DNA of 43,574 bases from assembly GCF_000148545.1 (NCBI RefSeq), contig NZ_AEDV01000043.1:1-43574 (forward strand). Direction: 5' to 3'. Positions 7,932 through 16,350 of the stretch are shown piece by piece. The translations under genes were made by a program, and so were the position numbers. The notes beneath the pieces are model-generated. The model was not told where the DNA came from and ran no database searches. It worked only from the letters and a program-made list of their open reading frames with translations. Each line of letters begins with the position of its first letter. Position 1 is the first letter of the stretch. The stretch comes from Streptococcus mitis SK597. Its GTDB lineage: Bacteria > Bacillota > Bacilli > Lactobacillales > Streptococcaceae.

Positions 7932-8684
7932 TTATAGACTTTTCTTTTTGAAAACTGTCAGTCCACCTATATTAAAGATTACAATAACAGCTAGGCTAAC
8001 TATAAGTGTGTAGAGAATTGACTCACTATTAGCAGTCATATCATAGAAAAATTGCAATGATAAATATGGCAAAATTTTGATACTTGGGAAGATGAGCATT
8101 GGCATAGAAAGTAAGATAGAGCTGACCAAATAGCCAATAAATACTGCAAGATAAGAATGACTAACATAGAGAATAAAGGAAACAATGGAAAGCCAAGCAA
8201 GGAGGCAAAGGAATTGAAGGGAAATGGTTATCAGTAGATTTCCAATAAAGCCATCAGGCATAGTGCCAAATCCATTTAAGATCGTTGCTGGAATAAAGGC
8301 AATCACAAGGCTAATGATGACTTGCAAAAGTGCAATAGAAGCCAATACAAAAGCTTTGGCGAGGAAAAACTCGGTACGAGAAACACCCACTGTTAAATTA
8401 TTTTTATAGAGTTTGCCGATTAAATCAACTCCAAGCACGAGGCAGGCTAGGACGATGCAGAGAAAAACGAGGTTTGAACCTTGACTAGATGCGTTAATCA
8501 GGGCTTGTACACCGTCCCAACCATGGGTTGGAATTTCTGGTTCTTCTGTCTGGATTGCCATTAGATGACCAGTAGCTCCAAAAATAGCCCCCATTAACAT
8601 GATTACAAAGAGAATGAACTCTGTAATCCAGAATCCTTTGGAACGGAAAAGACGGTAAAAGTCTGCTTGAATGGTATGTATCAT
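7932..8684 (-). CDS. ABC-2 type transporter permease (BcrB/lantibiotic-immunity-like)
   Basis: A 250-residue membrane protein with about six hydrophobic helices and the start MIHTIQADFYRLFRSKGFW, typical of ABC-2 permeases of lantibiotic immunity or bacitracin (BcrB-like) exporters. It lies 10 bases after the ATPase gene in one operon. Only one permease gene is present, unlike two-permease LanFEG systems. The operon ends at the shared terminator with the two-component genes, which supports a joint sense-and-export function. The substrate is unknown. Confidence 0.83.
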   Translation of the reverse strand: MIHTIQADFYRLFRSKGFWITEFILFVIMLMGAIFGATGHLMAIQTEEPEIPTHGWDGVQALINASSQGSNLVFLCIVLACLVLGVDLIGKLYKNNLTVGVSRTEFFLAKAFVLASIALLQVIISLVIAFIPATILNGFGTMPDGFIGNLLITISLQFLCLLAWLSIVSFILYVSHSYLAVFIGYLVSSILLSMPMLIFPSIKILPYLSLQFFYDMTANSESILYTLIVSLAVIVIFNIGGLTVFKKKSL

Positions 8685-8694
8685 GATTTTCCTC

Positions 8695-9603
8695 CTATTC
8701 GACCAATTGAGTGAAGTATTCTTCTAGGTTTTGACGGGCATAGTAAATCTCGTCAATAGCAACATCTGCCAAGGTTAATTCCTTGAGAATCTGTTTGACA
8801 TCTTGTTCCTGACCAAAGATATGGATTTCATTTTCTGGATTAACAACCTTGAACTGGAGCTGGATTTGTTCTTTCAATACTTGACAAGCTTTCTCTTTAT
8901 CAGCTGTCTTAAGAACAATATAATCCTCACTTAGTGTTTCAAATTCAGCTTTGCTGATTTCACGGATAATCTTGCCTTGATCTAAAATACCAAAACGATT
9001 AGCTAGGAGATAAAGTTCTGACAAGATATGGCTAGAGATGAGAATGATTATTCCTTTTTCTTGATTGAGCCGTTGAATCATCAGACGAAATTCTTTGATA
9101 CCGATTGGGTCGAGACCGTTGATAGGTTCATCTAAGATCAGGAAGTCTGGTTTGGATAGGAGTGCAATGGCGATACCAAGTCTTTGTTTCATTCCTAGCG
9201 AGAAATCACGAAAGACTTTCTTACCTGTATCTGCCAAACCTACATAGTCCAGCGTTTCTCGAATAACTTGATCAGCATTTGGAATATGACGAATCATACA
9301 GTAATATTTCAGATTTTGATAGGCTGTTAAGTGATTATGAGCTACAGGTGATTCGATAACAGAACCTACTCGAGATAGAGCCTTGGTCCACTCATTTTCC
9401 GTTTTGCTGGAGAAGAGGGAAATAGTTCCTTTATCCGCAAACAGTAGTTGCGTAATAATTTTTATCAAGGTGGTTTTCCCAGCTCCGTTCTTCCCTATAA
9501 GTCCATAAATATCTCCCTCTCTTATCGTTAGATGAATATCCTGAAGGATAGCTTGTTTGTCAAAGTTTTTGGACAATCCATGAATGTCAAGTACTGTTTT
9601 CAT
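8695..9603 (-). CDS. ABC transporter ATPase (BcrA/LanF-like)
   Basis: A 302-residue ATPase: Walker A GKNGAGKTT (37-45), signature FSLGMKQ (134-140), Walker B FLILDE (154-159). The approximately 75-residue C-terminal extension is typical of BcrA/LanF-type ATPases. The start at 9603 follows AAAAGGAGAGAAAC; a longer frame to 9657 lacks a ribosome-binding site. It pairs with the permease downstream for export of a peptide or drug. Confidence 0.87.
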   Translation of the reverse strand: MKTVLDIHGLSKNFDKQAILQDIHLTIREGDIYGLIGKNGAGKTTLIKIITQLLFADKGTISLFSSKTENEWTKALSRVGSVIESPVAHNHLTAYQNLKYYCMIRHIPNADQVIRETLDYVGLADTGKKVFRDFSLGMKQRLGIAIALLSKPDFLILDEPINGLDPIGIKEFRLMIQRLNQEKGIIILISSHILSELYLLANRFGILDQGKIIREISKAEFETLSEDYIVLKTADKEKACQVLKEQIQLQFKVVNPENEIHIFGQEQDVKQILKELTLADVAIDEIYYARQNLEEYFTQLVE

Positions 9604-9636
9604 GTTTCTCTCCTTTTGATTTATTTTGATAACTTT

Positions 9637-9668
9637 AGTATAAAGCATAGAAATCAAAGAAAGCTCAA
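9637..9668 (-). promoter_or_regulatory. Promoter of the ABC operon with long spacer
   Basis: On the minus strand a TATACT -10 (9637-9642) lies downstream of a possible TTGAGC -35 (9663-9668) with a 20-base spacer, longer than the optimum. Such spacing is typical of activator-dependent promoters. Confidence 0.45.
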
Positions 9669-9671
9669 GTA

Positions 9672-9691
9672 TTTCTAAAGAGTTTCTAAAG
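9672..9691 (-). promoter_or_regulatory. Direct repeat, candidate response-regulator site
   Basis: Two perfect copies of CTTTAGAAA (minus strand) are spaced 11 bases start to start, about one helical turn, just upstream of the candidate -35. OmpR-family regulators bind such tandem repeats. The neighbouring regulator at 6315-7016 is the natural candidate; this is inference. Confidence 0.5.
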
Positions 9692-9710
9692 TTTTAGGAA
9701 TTCTTAAATA

Positions 9711-9736
9711 TCAAAACCCAGTTGATATGAACTGGG
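9711..9736 (-). terminator. Terminator of the HAD phosphatase gene
   Basis: The 7-bp stem CCCAGTT / AACTGGG (9717-9723 and 9730-9736) with a 6-base loop is followed on the minus strand by a TTTTGA run. It lies 8 bases after the stop codon. Confidence 0.75.
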
Positions 9737-9744
9737 CTTCTTAA

Positions 9745-10554
9745 TTATAAAATATATTTCTCAATGGAACGCGCAACGCCGTCTTCTTCGTTGCTTGCTG
9801 TAACGGAATCCGCAAGAGATTTGACATAATCGCTGGCATTTCCCATTGCAATGCCAAGTCCTGCAAACTGGAGCATTTCGATATCGTTATTAGCATCGCC
9901 CATAGCCATAATCTCTGAGGAATCAATCTTCAAAATATCTGCTAGTCGTGAAAGAGCAGTAGCCTTTGTCGTTCCAAGTGGCATGGCTTCATAAATAACA
10001 GGCTGCGAACGAACTCCACTAAATCGTTGACAGAGTTCTCCAGCAAAACGCTCTTCAAAATCGTCTGTTTGGCTCTCTGTCCCCAAAAACATCCCTTGGA
10101 ACATGCGATACTTGCCACTAGTCGCTTCCTCAAGAGAAATTTCAGTCAGGTCTGAAAAGACTAGCTTAGCATCATTTTCAATGATTTCATTAGGCTTACC
10201 ACCGAGGACAAAATAATGCTCCTCATCAAAAAGAGTCAACTGAACATCACTTTTTTCAGCAAGGTCATAGAGGTACTCGATGTCTGCTGGACTGAGTTCT
10301 TGCCAATCAACCAGACTCCAATCACTGGTCTGGTGAGTTGAGCAACCGTTGTTAACAATCACATACTCATTCTGGAGGTCAAGTCCCAGTTTTTTATAGT
10401 AGGGGAGGACACCGAAAAGCGGGCGACCAGTACAAAGTACAAGTTTGACACCTTTTTCAATAGCTTGGTGAATAGCAGTAATGTGAGCTTGTGGGATTTC
10501 CTTGGATTCATTGAGGAGGGTCCCGTCCATATCCAAGGCTAGTAGTTTAATCAT
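9745..10554 (-). CDS. Cof-type HAD-IIB sugar-phosphatase-like hydrolase
   Basis: A 269-residue HAD hydrolase of the Cof/YidA type. Motif I is LDMDGTLL with nucleophile D8 and acid/base D10; motif II is the LCTGR segment; motif IV is GDANNDIEML near the C terminus. The cap domain in the middle fits the IIB subclass, which hydrolyses small phosphorylated metabolites such as sugar phosphates. The gene has its own extended -10 promoter (10583-10591), a GAAGG ribosome-binding site and its own terminator. The precise substrate cannot be read from the sequence. Confidence 0.87.
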   Translation of the reverse strand: MIKLLALDMDGTLLNESKEIPQAHITAIHQAIEKGVKLVLCTGRPLFGVLPYYKKLGLDLQNEYVIVNNGCSTHQTSDWSLVDWQELSPADIEYLYDLAEKSDVQLTLFDEEHYFVLGGKPNEIIENDAKLVFSDLTEISLEEATSGKYRMFQGMFLGTESQTDDFEERFAGELCQRFSGVRSQPVIYEAMPLGTTKATALSRLADILKIDSSEIMAMGDANNDIEMLQFAGLGIAMGNASDYVKSLADSVTASNEEDGVARSIEKYIL

Positions 10555-10582
10555 AGGTCTTCCTTCTTTATCTTTTGGTATT

Positions 10583-10591
10583 ATTATAGCA
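10583..10591 (-). promoter_or_regulatory. Extended -10 promoter of the HAD gene
   Basis: On the minus strand, TGC followed by TATAAT lies 28 bases before the ATG. Confidence 0.65.
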
Positions 10592-10725
10592 TATTTTGGA
10601 GAAGAAATTGATAGGAAGCTTGGGGCTAATTGATTTTACAGTTTAGGATGTTTGGAGAATGTTTATTAGAAAAGGTTACACGTTATTCAATTAAGTAGAT
10701 AATTATATTTGGCAAGCTGGTCAAA

Positions 10726-10779
10726 AAAACAGAGGATTTAAGATGAATAACACATTTTCCATCTTAAATCCTCTGTTTT
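10726..10779. terminator. Long perfect hairpin, probable terminator of the DUF3270 gene
   Basis: A 20-bp perfect inverted repeat (10726-10745 and 10760-10779) encloses a 14-base loop. The outer ends are A-rich and T-rich, so it can act in both directions. It lies 44 bases after the DUF3270 stop codon. Confidence 0.7.
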
Positions 10780-10823
10780 CCTTAATTTTTTACAAATCAA
10801 CTTGATTAGACGTGGGGTATGAT

Positions 10824-11111
10824 TTATCTTCTAAATTTTCGTTTGATAATAGAGCGTTGGACTTTTAAAACAAGTAAGCTAAATCCGATTGCTGCGACAA
10901 ATGCAAGAGCAGTTGATAATTTTAATGCTAAAAAGATAAAACTAAAGATAGCAACACAGATACAAAAAACAGCAATATTAACAAAAAATAGGATTTCCTT
11001 GAGATTGGCATCAGATTGTGCTTCAGGTGTATAATCTTGATAGCGAGGAATCTGATGATTTAATTCTTCTTGATAGTCTACCTCATAGGATTGTAATTTT
11101 CTTACAGGCAT
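10824..11111 (-). CDS. DUF3270 family small membrane protein
   Basis: A 95-residue protein with a charged N-terminal region (1-38), two adjoining hydrophobic helices (about 42-63 and 66-85) and a very basic tail (QRSIIKRKFRR). The start MPVRKLQSYE is characteristic of the streptococcal DUF3270 family, whose function is unknown. AAGGAG precedes the ATG and a TGATAAAAT extended -10 lies upstream. It diverges from metK across a 447-bp gap. Confidence 0.8.
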   Translation of the reverse strand: MPVRKLQSYEVDYQEELNHQIPRYQDYTPEAQSDANLKEILFFVNIAVFCICVAIFSFIFLALKLSTALAFVAAIGFSLLVLKVQRSIIKRKFRR

Positions 11112-11314
11112 TATTCTCTCCTTAACTGTACATACCTATTTTATCATTTTTTAATCGGATAATTATTACAGTAAGGTTACAAAAAGAATAAAGTCCCTTT
11201 TCATTTTCAAACTATTGTTCAGGACACGATAGTTTGAAAATAATAGTACGCATAATATTAAGGTTGTTAAACACCTATTGAAAATAGATTAGTAGAAATT
11301 GAAACAGTACATTA
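11112..11314. other. Intergenic stretch left of the BOX element
   Basis: No gene was seen. It contains the DUF3270 promoter (TGATAAAAT on the minus strand) and a 13-bp perfect hairpin at 11203-11241. Together with the BOX element and riboswitch to the right it fills the 447 bp between the divergent DUF3270 and metK genes. Confidence 0.5.
11203..11241. repeat. 13-bp perfect inverted repeat of unknown role
   Basis: ATTTTCAAACTAT (11203-11215) and ATAGTTTGAAAAT (11229-11241) flank a 13-base loop containing TGTTCAGGACACG. No T-tract follows on either strand, so it is not a normal terminator. It may be a mobile-repeat remnant. Confidence 0.5.
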
Positions 11315-11421
11315 ATACTCTTTAAAACAAGTTAGCGTCATCTTGTATTAGGTATATGTTACTAATTTGGTCAGTTTTATCTACAATCAAAAAGCTGTTC
11401 TTTGATTTTTATTGAGTATAT
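11315..11421 (+). repeat. Degenerate BOX element (A-B-C order)
   Basis: The start AATACTCTTTAAAA, the middle GGTATATGTTACTAATTTGG and GTCAGTTTTATCTACAA, and the end TTTGATTTTTATTGAGTATA match boxA, boxB and boxC of the pneumococcal BOX repeat with many substitutions and a shortened C part. It ends 24 bases before the metK -10. Confidence 0.75.
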
Positions 11422-11444
11422 AGACTGCAAATTGCACTTAAAAA

Positions 11445-11453
11445 TGGTATAAT
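11445..11453 (+). promoter_or_regulatory. metK promoter (extended -10)
   Basis: TGG plus TATAAT. The predicted transcription start near 11460 is exactly the 5' base of the riboswitch P1 stem. The -35 position (CTGCAA, 11425-11430) is weak. Confidence 0.75.
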
Positions 11454-11459
11454 AGTAAA

Positions 11460-11558
11460 GTTATATAGTCCCGATAAGATGGTAGGTATTTATCACTAAG
11501 AGTTTTCCTACCAGTACTTTGTAACTCTATAACACTATTTTTAAGGGGGGACATTTTT
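11460..11558 (+). promoter_or_regulatory. SMK-box (SAM-III) riboswitch of metK
   Basis: The leader shows the SMK-box parts in order: outer stem GTTATATAG (11460-11468) with CTCTATAAC (11525-11533); anti-Shine-Dalgarno TCCCGA (from 11469); AAGATG; hairpin GGTAGG (11481-11486) with CCTACC (11507-11512); the conserved AGTACTTTGTAAC region; then the ribosome-binding site GGGGGG (11545-11550). The class is known from metK leaders of Lactobacillales: S-adenosylmethionine stabilises pairing of the ribosome-binding site with the upstream C-run and blocks translation. The hairpin loop here (20 bases) is longer than in minimal examples. Confidence 0.88.
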
Positions 11559-12749
11559 ATGTCAGAACGTAAATTATTCACGTCTGAGTCTGTATCTGAG
11601 GGGCATCCAGATAAGATTGCAGACCAAATTTCAGATGCGATTTTGGATGCTATTTTAGCAGAGGATCCAGAGGCGCACGTTGCTGCTGAGACAGCTGTAT
11701 ACACTGGATCTGTCCACGTTTTTGGTGAAATTTCTACAAATGCCTATGTGGATATTAACCGTGTGGTTAGAGATACCATTGCAGAGATTGGCTATACCAA
11801 TACCGAATATGGATTTTCTGCAGAGACTGTAGGAGTACATCCATCTTTGGTGGAACAATCTCCTGACATTGCCCAAGGTGTTAACGAAGCCTTGGAGGTT
11901 CGTGGGAATGCAGACCAAGATCCGCTTGACTTGATTGGCGCTGGTGACCAAGGGCTCATGTTTGGATTTGCAGTGGATGAAACAGAAGAGCTCATGCCAT
12001 TGCCAATCTCACTCAGTCATAAATTGGTTCGTCGTCTGGCAGAACTTCGTAAGTCTGGTGAAATTAGCTATCTTCGCCCAGATGCTAAATCACAAGTTAC
12101 AGTTGAGTATGATGAAAATGACCGTCCAGTACGTGTGGACACAGTCGTGATTTCAACTCAGCACGATCCAGAAGTCAGCAACGAACAAATTCACAATGAT
12201 GTCATTAACAAGGTTATCAAAGAGGTTATTCCAGCCTCTTACTTGGATGAGCAAACAAAATTCTTCATCAATCCTACTGGTCGTTTTGTAATCGGTGGAC
12301 CTCAAGGGGACTCAGGTCTGACTGGTCGTAAGATTATCGTAGATACTTATGGTGGCTACTCTCGTCATGGTGGTGGTGCCTTCTCTGGTAAAGATGCGAC
12401 TAAAGTGGATCGTTCTGCTTCTTATGCAGCTCGCTACATTGCTAAAAACATTGTTGCAGCAGGTCTTGCAAAGAAAGCAGAAGTGCAATTGGCATACGCT
12501 ATCGGTGTTGCCCAACCTGTTTCTGTTCGTATCGATACCTTTGGTACAGGAAGTGTAGCTGAAAGCAAGCTTGAAAAAGCGGCTCGTCAAATCTTTGACC
12601 TTCGTCCTGCAGGAATTATTCAAATGTTGGATCTTAAACGTCCAATTTACCGTCAAACAGCGGCTTATGGACACATGGGACGTACAGATATTGATCTTCC
12701 GTGGGAACGTTTGGACAAGGTAGATGCTTTGAAAGAAGCGGTAAAATAA
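11559..12749 (+). CDS. metK: S-adenosylmethionine synthetase
   Basis: A 396-residue methionine adenosyltransferase making S-adenosylmethionine from methionine and ATP. The N-terminal [17 protein letters not shown] carries the ATP-binding His16 and Asp18; GAGDQG and the C-terminal DLPWE are family hallmarks. Length and start match the bacterial family. Its ribosome-binding site is a run of six G residues that forms part of the SMK-box switch, so translation should fall when the product is abundant. A strong terminator follows, making it monocistronic. Confidence 0.98.
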   Translation: MSERKLFTSESVSEGHPDKIADQISDAILDAILAEDPEAHVAAETAVYTGSVHVFGEISTNAYVDINRVVRDTIAEIGYTNTEYGFSAETVGVHPSLVEQSPDIAQGVNEALEVRGNADQDPLDLIGAGDQGLMFGFAVDETEELMPLPISLSHKLVRRLAELRKSGEISYLRPDAKSQVTVEYDENDRPVRVDTVVISTQHDPEVSNEQIHNDVINKVIKEVIPASYLDEQTKFFINPTGRFVIGGPQGDSGLTGRKIIVDTYGGYSRHGGGAFSGKDATKVDRSASYAARYIAKNIVAAGLAKKAEVQLAYAIGVAQPVSVRIDTFGTGSVAESKLEKAARQIFDLRPAGIIQMLDLKRPIYRQTAAYGHMGRTDIDLPWERLDKVDALKEAVK

Positions 12750-12757
12750 AATCTTGA

Positions 12758-12780
12758 GAGGGGGACTTCCCCTCTTTTTT
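12758..12780 (+). terminator. metK terminator
   Basis: GAGGGG pairs with CCCCTC across a 5-base loop, followed by six T residues, 9 bases after the stop codon. Confidence 0.88.
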
Positions 12781-12867
12781 GCTGATAAAACATTTCACAT
12801 ACAAATAATTGAACTTTGGTAAAAATAAGACTATAATTAAGTTAGAAATGATAAAGCTAGAAAAGAG

Positions 12868-12896
12868 TTTACTGTATCAAATCTGTACAGTAAGAT
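12868..12896 (+). promoter_or_regulatory. Promoter overlapped by a dyad, next to a possible leaderless start
   Basis: TTTACT (12868-12873) and TAAGAT (12891-12896) are spaced 17 bases apart. An 8-bp perfect dyad, TTACTGTA (12869-12876) and TACAGTAA (12886-12893), covers both hexamers and looks like a repressor operator. The ATG follows 7 bases after the -10. No regulator could be named. Confidence 0.5.
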
Positions 12897-12903
12897 TAAA
12901 ATC

Positions 12904-13098
12904 ATGAAAAAGAAAACAATAGCAATTATACAATGTATTTTGTATCTCATAGCTCCTTATATAGCTCTTCAATTATGTAGAATGAACAGAAGTTTCGTTA
13001 CTGATCATCTCTTTTTTATTTTCCTTATTCTGCTGACTATTTCATTCTGGTTTAGTATTTGGAAGCTAGAAAAAGCACTAGATAATGATTCACAATAA
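12904..13098 (+). CDS. Small two-helix membrane protein, function unknown
   Basis: A 64-residue protein with two hydrophobic helices (about 5-25 and 34-51) and a charged tail. No Shine-Dalgarno sequence is visible before the ATG; the promoter -10 is so close that the mRNA may be leaderless. The N-terminal third resembles the 65-residue protein at 22-219. It has its own terminator and a candidate operator over its promoter, which argues for a real, regulated gene. No family was recognised. Confidence 0.55.
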   Translation: MKKKTIAIIQCILYLIAPYIALQLCRMNRSFVTDHLFFIFLILLTISFWFSIWKLEKALDNDSQ

Positions 13099-13106
13099 TA
13101 GCTCCA

Positions 13107-13148
13107 AAGACTTAGATCTGTTTTGTTTGCAGGTCTAAGTCTTTTTAT
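13107..13148 (+). terminator. Terminator of the small membrane protein gene
   Basis: A 14-bp stem with one G-T pair (AAGACTTAGATCTG and CAGGTCTAAGTCTT), a 9-base loop, and a trailing T-run. Confidence 0.85.
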
Positions 13149-13170
13149 CACTTTAAAAAACTCCTATAAC

Positions 13171-13201
13171 ATCTTTCCGAAAAACTATAATTTTCTTGAA
13201 A
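13171..13201 (+). other. difSL chromosome dimer resolution site
   Basis: The 31-bp sequence begins ATCTTTCCGAAAAACTATAA and ends TTTTCTTGAAA, the layout of streptococcal and lactococcal difSL sites recognised by the single recombinase XerS. It lies 52 bp upstream of xerS, the usual position in the genus, and marks the replication terminus. The flanking gene directions converge here. Identification rests on remembered consensus, not on a search. Confidence 0.9.
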
Positions 13202-13224
13202 AATACATAAGCCTATGCTATACT
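13196..13224 (+). promoter_or_regulatory. xerS promoter overlapping dif
   Basis: TTGAAA (13196-13201), a 17-base spacer, and TATACT (13219-13224) preceded by TGC. The -35 hexamer is the last six bases of the dif site. Confidence 0.8.
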
Positions 13225-13253
13225 ACTAGTAGACTTATTTATGGAGAAAATAC

Positions 13254-14324
13254 ATGAAACGTGAGATTTTACTGGAACGAATTGACAAACTAAAACAAAT
13301 CATGCCCTGGTATGTTCTGGAATACTACCAATCTAAGCTTGCTGTTCCCTACAGTTTTACAACCTTGTATGAATACCTCAAGGAATACGATCGATTTTTC
13401 AGCTGGGTTTTGGAGTCTGGTATTTCAAACGCTGATAAAATGTCTAATATTCCTTTATCTGTCTTGGAAAACATGTCAAAGAAAGATATGGAAACCTTTA
13501 TCCTTTATCTACGAGAACGACCTTTGCTGAATGCTAATACAACAAAACAAGGTGTTTCACAGACAACTATCAATCGGACCTTGTCAGCACTTTCTAGTCT
13601 TTATAAGTATTTGACTGAGGAAGTTGAAAACGATCAGGGAGAGCCTTATTTCTATCGTAATGTAATGAAGAAAGTTTCAACCAAGAAAAAGAAAGAGACT
13701 CTTGCTGCCAGAGCTGAAAACATCAAACAAAAGCTCTTTCTAGGTGATGAAACAGAAGGGTTTCTGACTTATATAGACCAAGATTACCCACAACAGCTCT
13801 CAAATCGAGCTCTTTCATCATTTAATAAAAATAAAGAACGTGATTTGGCCATTATTGCCCTTCTCTTGGCATCGGGTGTTCGCTTATCTGAAGCTGTTAA
13901 TCTGGATCTAAGAGATCTCAATCTAAAAATGATGGTTATCGATGTCACTCGAAAAGGGGGCAAACGTGACTCGGTCAATGTAGCTGCCTTTGCAAAGCCT
14001 TATTTAGAGAATTATCTGGCCATTCGGAATCAACGCTATAATACTGAAAAAACGGACATTGCACTCTTTCTAACTCTCTATCGAGGTGTTCCCAATCGTA
14101 TTGACGCTTCCAGCGTTGAAAAAATGGTTGCTAAATACTCTGAGGACTTCAAAGTCCGTGTAACACCCCATAAACTACGACATACCCTAGCAACTAGGCT
14201 CTATGATGCTACTAAATCTCAAGTTTTGGTCAGTCACCAGCTAGGACATGCCAGCACACAAGTCACTGACCTCTATACCCATATCGTCAACGATGAACAA
14301 AAGAATGCTCTGGATAGTTTATAA
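13254..14324 (+). CDS. xerS: Tyrosine recombinase XerS
   Basis: A 356-residue tyrosine recombinase, the single Xer protein of streptococci and lactococci, which resolves chromosome dimers at difSL with FtsK. The N-terminal SAM-like DNA-binding domain spans about 15-125. The catalytic domain carries R210, K234, H306, R309, H332 and nucleophile Y341, all in place. The start [20 protein letters not shown] fits the family; a TGGAG ribosome-binding site lies 8 bases upstream. Its promoter -35 lies inside dif, so XerS binding may restrict its own expression. Confidence 0.96.
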   Translation: MKREILLERIDKLKQIMPWYVLEYYQSKLAVPYSFTTLYEYLKEYDRFFSWVLESGISNADKMSNIPLSVLENMSKKDMETFILYLRERPLLNANTTKQGVSQTTINRTLSALSSLYKYLTEEVENDQGEPYFYRNVMKKVSTKKKKETLAARAENIKQKLFLGDETEGFLTYIDQDYPQQLSNRALSSFNKNKERDLAIIALLLASGVRLSEAVNLDLRDLNLKMMVIDVTRKGGKRDSVNVAAFAKPYLENYLAIRNQRYNTEKTDIALFLTLYRGVPNRIDASSVEKMVAKYSEDFKVRVTPHKLRHTLATRLYDATKSQVLVSHQLGHASTQVTDLYTHIVNDEQKNALDSL

Positions 14325-14568
14325 ACTACATAAAATAAATTATGTAATTTATAAAAAAGGGATTCAATAAACTATTAATCTTATTTGATCATATCAAATA
14401 CAATTGCTAACAGAGTAAATAGCTTTAAAGAATATGAAATAAAATTTATGTGGCCACTAGCTTGCCTTTCTTTGTAATATCCTGGATATGCAAATCACTT
14501 ATAATTGGTATTCATCTCAAAATAAGAGGATTCCACAAAAATAAATCAAATTAAGCACCTATAAAAGC
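14325..14568. other. Degraded region between xerS and the integrase tail
   Basis: This AT-rich stretch has no usable reading frame or clear regulatory signal. It lies between xerS and the integrase remnant and probably represents decayed phage-derived DNA. No terminator for xerS was recognised. Confidence 0.4.
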
Positions 14569-14745
14569 ATGCTGTCTGCGATGGCCAATATTTTATCAGA
14601 AAATAAAATTCCTTTAAAAACAATCACGGACATGGTTGATCATTCCGACTCTGAAGTCACTACTTCCATCTACACCCACGTCACAAAGAACATGAAAGAT
14701 GAAGCAATCAATGTACTGGACAAAGTGATGAAAAAGATTTTTTAA
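14569..14745 (+). pseudogene. C-terminal remnant of a phage-type tyrosine integrase
   Basis: A 58-codon frame reads as the end of a phage integrase: a segment equivalent to the family's LAENxxPLKxIMxxVGHSD stretch (here SENKIPLKTITDMVDHSDS), then SIYTHVTKNMKDEA with the catalytic Tyr at residue 35 and the preceding His at residue 25. The N-terminal domains and the H-x-x-R part are gone. After the stop codon come TTTTGCCCC repeats typical of DNA following phage integrase genes. It suggests a lost prophage or integrative element beside eno, near the terminus. Confidence 0.75.
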
Positions 14746-14783
14746 AAAGTTTTGCCCCTTTTTTGCCCCCTAAATACAAAAAT

Positions 14784-14810
14784 AGCCCTTCGAATAAAAT
14801 CCGAGGGGCT
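14784..14810 (+). terminator. Hairpin after the integrase remnant
   Basis: AGCCCTTCG and CCGAGGGGCT form an imperfect stem with an A/T-rich loop. The T-run is poor, so termination strength is doubtful. Confidence 0.45.
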
Positions 14811-14861
14811 AGAAACGTTGTTACATCAACGGCCGAACTTTTAAATTTCAAGGTTCGAGAT

Positions 14862-14882
14862 AAAATAGTTCAGTGAACTATT

Positions 14883-14884
<2 letters not shown>
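14862..14884 (-). terminator. eno terminator
   Basis: AAAATAGTTCA and TGAACTATTTT form an 11-bp stem around one base, overlapping the eno stop codon by two bases; on the minus strand it is followed by a short T-rich stretch. Confidence 0.65.
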
Positions 14885-16190
<1,306 letters not shown>

Positions 16191-16225
16191 TTACTCTCCT
16201 TATGAGTTAAATTTTTTACACCTCT

Positions 16226-16254
16226 ATAATACCTTAAAAACCCTCCTTTTTCAA
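16226..16254 (-). promoter_or_regulatory. eno promoter
   Basis: On the minus strand: TTGAAA (16249-16254), a 17-base spacer, TATTAT (16226-16231), giving a leader of about 35 bases. Confidence 0.78.
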
Positions 16255-16296
16255 GAAAAAATGTTATCTTTGTGCAAATTTTCCTTAACTTTATAA

Positions 16297-16310
16297 AGTA
16301 ATCGCTTTCT
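16297..16310. promoter_or_regulatory. Possible weak cre site between eno and the yueI-like gene
   Basis: On the minus strand AGAAAGCGATTACT differs at two positions from the CcpA consensus TGWAARCGYTWNCW. It lies in the divergent promoter region. Low confidence. Confidence 0.3.
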
Positions 16311-16335
16311 TTTGTCTGTTTTATTCTAACTTTTA

Positions 16336-16344
16336 TGATATACT
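16336..16344 (+). promoter_or_regulatory. Extended -10 six bases before an ATG (leaderless architecture)
   Basis: TGA plus TATACT ends 6 bases before the ATG at 16351, which places the transcription start at or beside the start codon. No ribosome-binding site is present. Confidence 0.6.
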
Positions 16345-16350
16345 GTTTTC

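Noticed and set aside
9604-9657. Longer N terminus of the BcrA-like ATPase
   Set aside because: It would run through the promoter -10 and has no ribosome-binding site; the start at 9603 has AAGGAG.
11424-11558. metK leader read as a SAM-I riboswitch or T-box
   Set aside because: Too short, no terminator/antiterminator pair; the parts and the G-run ribosome-binding site fit the SMK box instead.
12312-12674. 120-codon open frame antisense to metK
   Set aside because: A shadow of a highly biased gene; Cys/Ser/Arg-rich, no ribosome-binding site, no family features.
14569-14745. Intact small gene beside eno
   Set aside because: The sequence is the tail of an integrase lacking its N-terminal domains and most catalytic residues; no ribosome-binding site.
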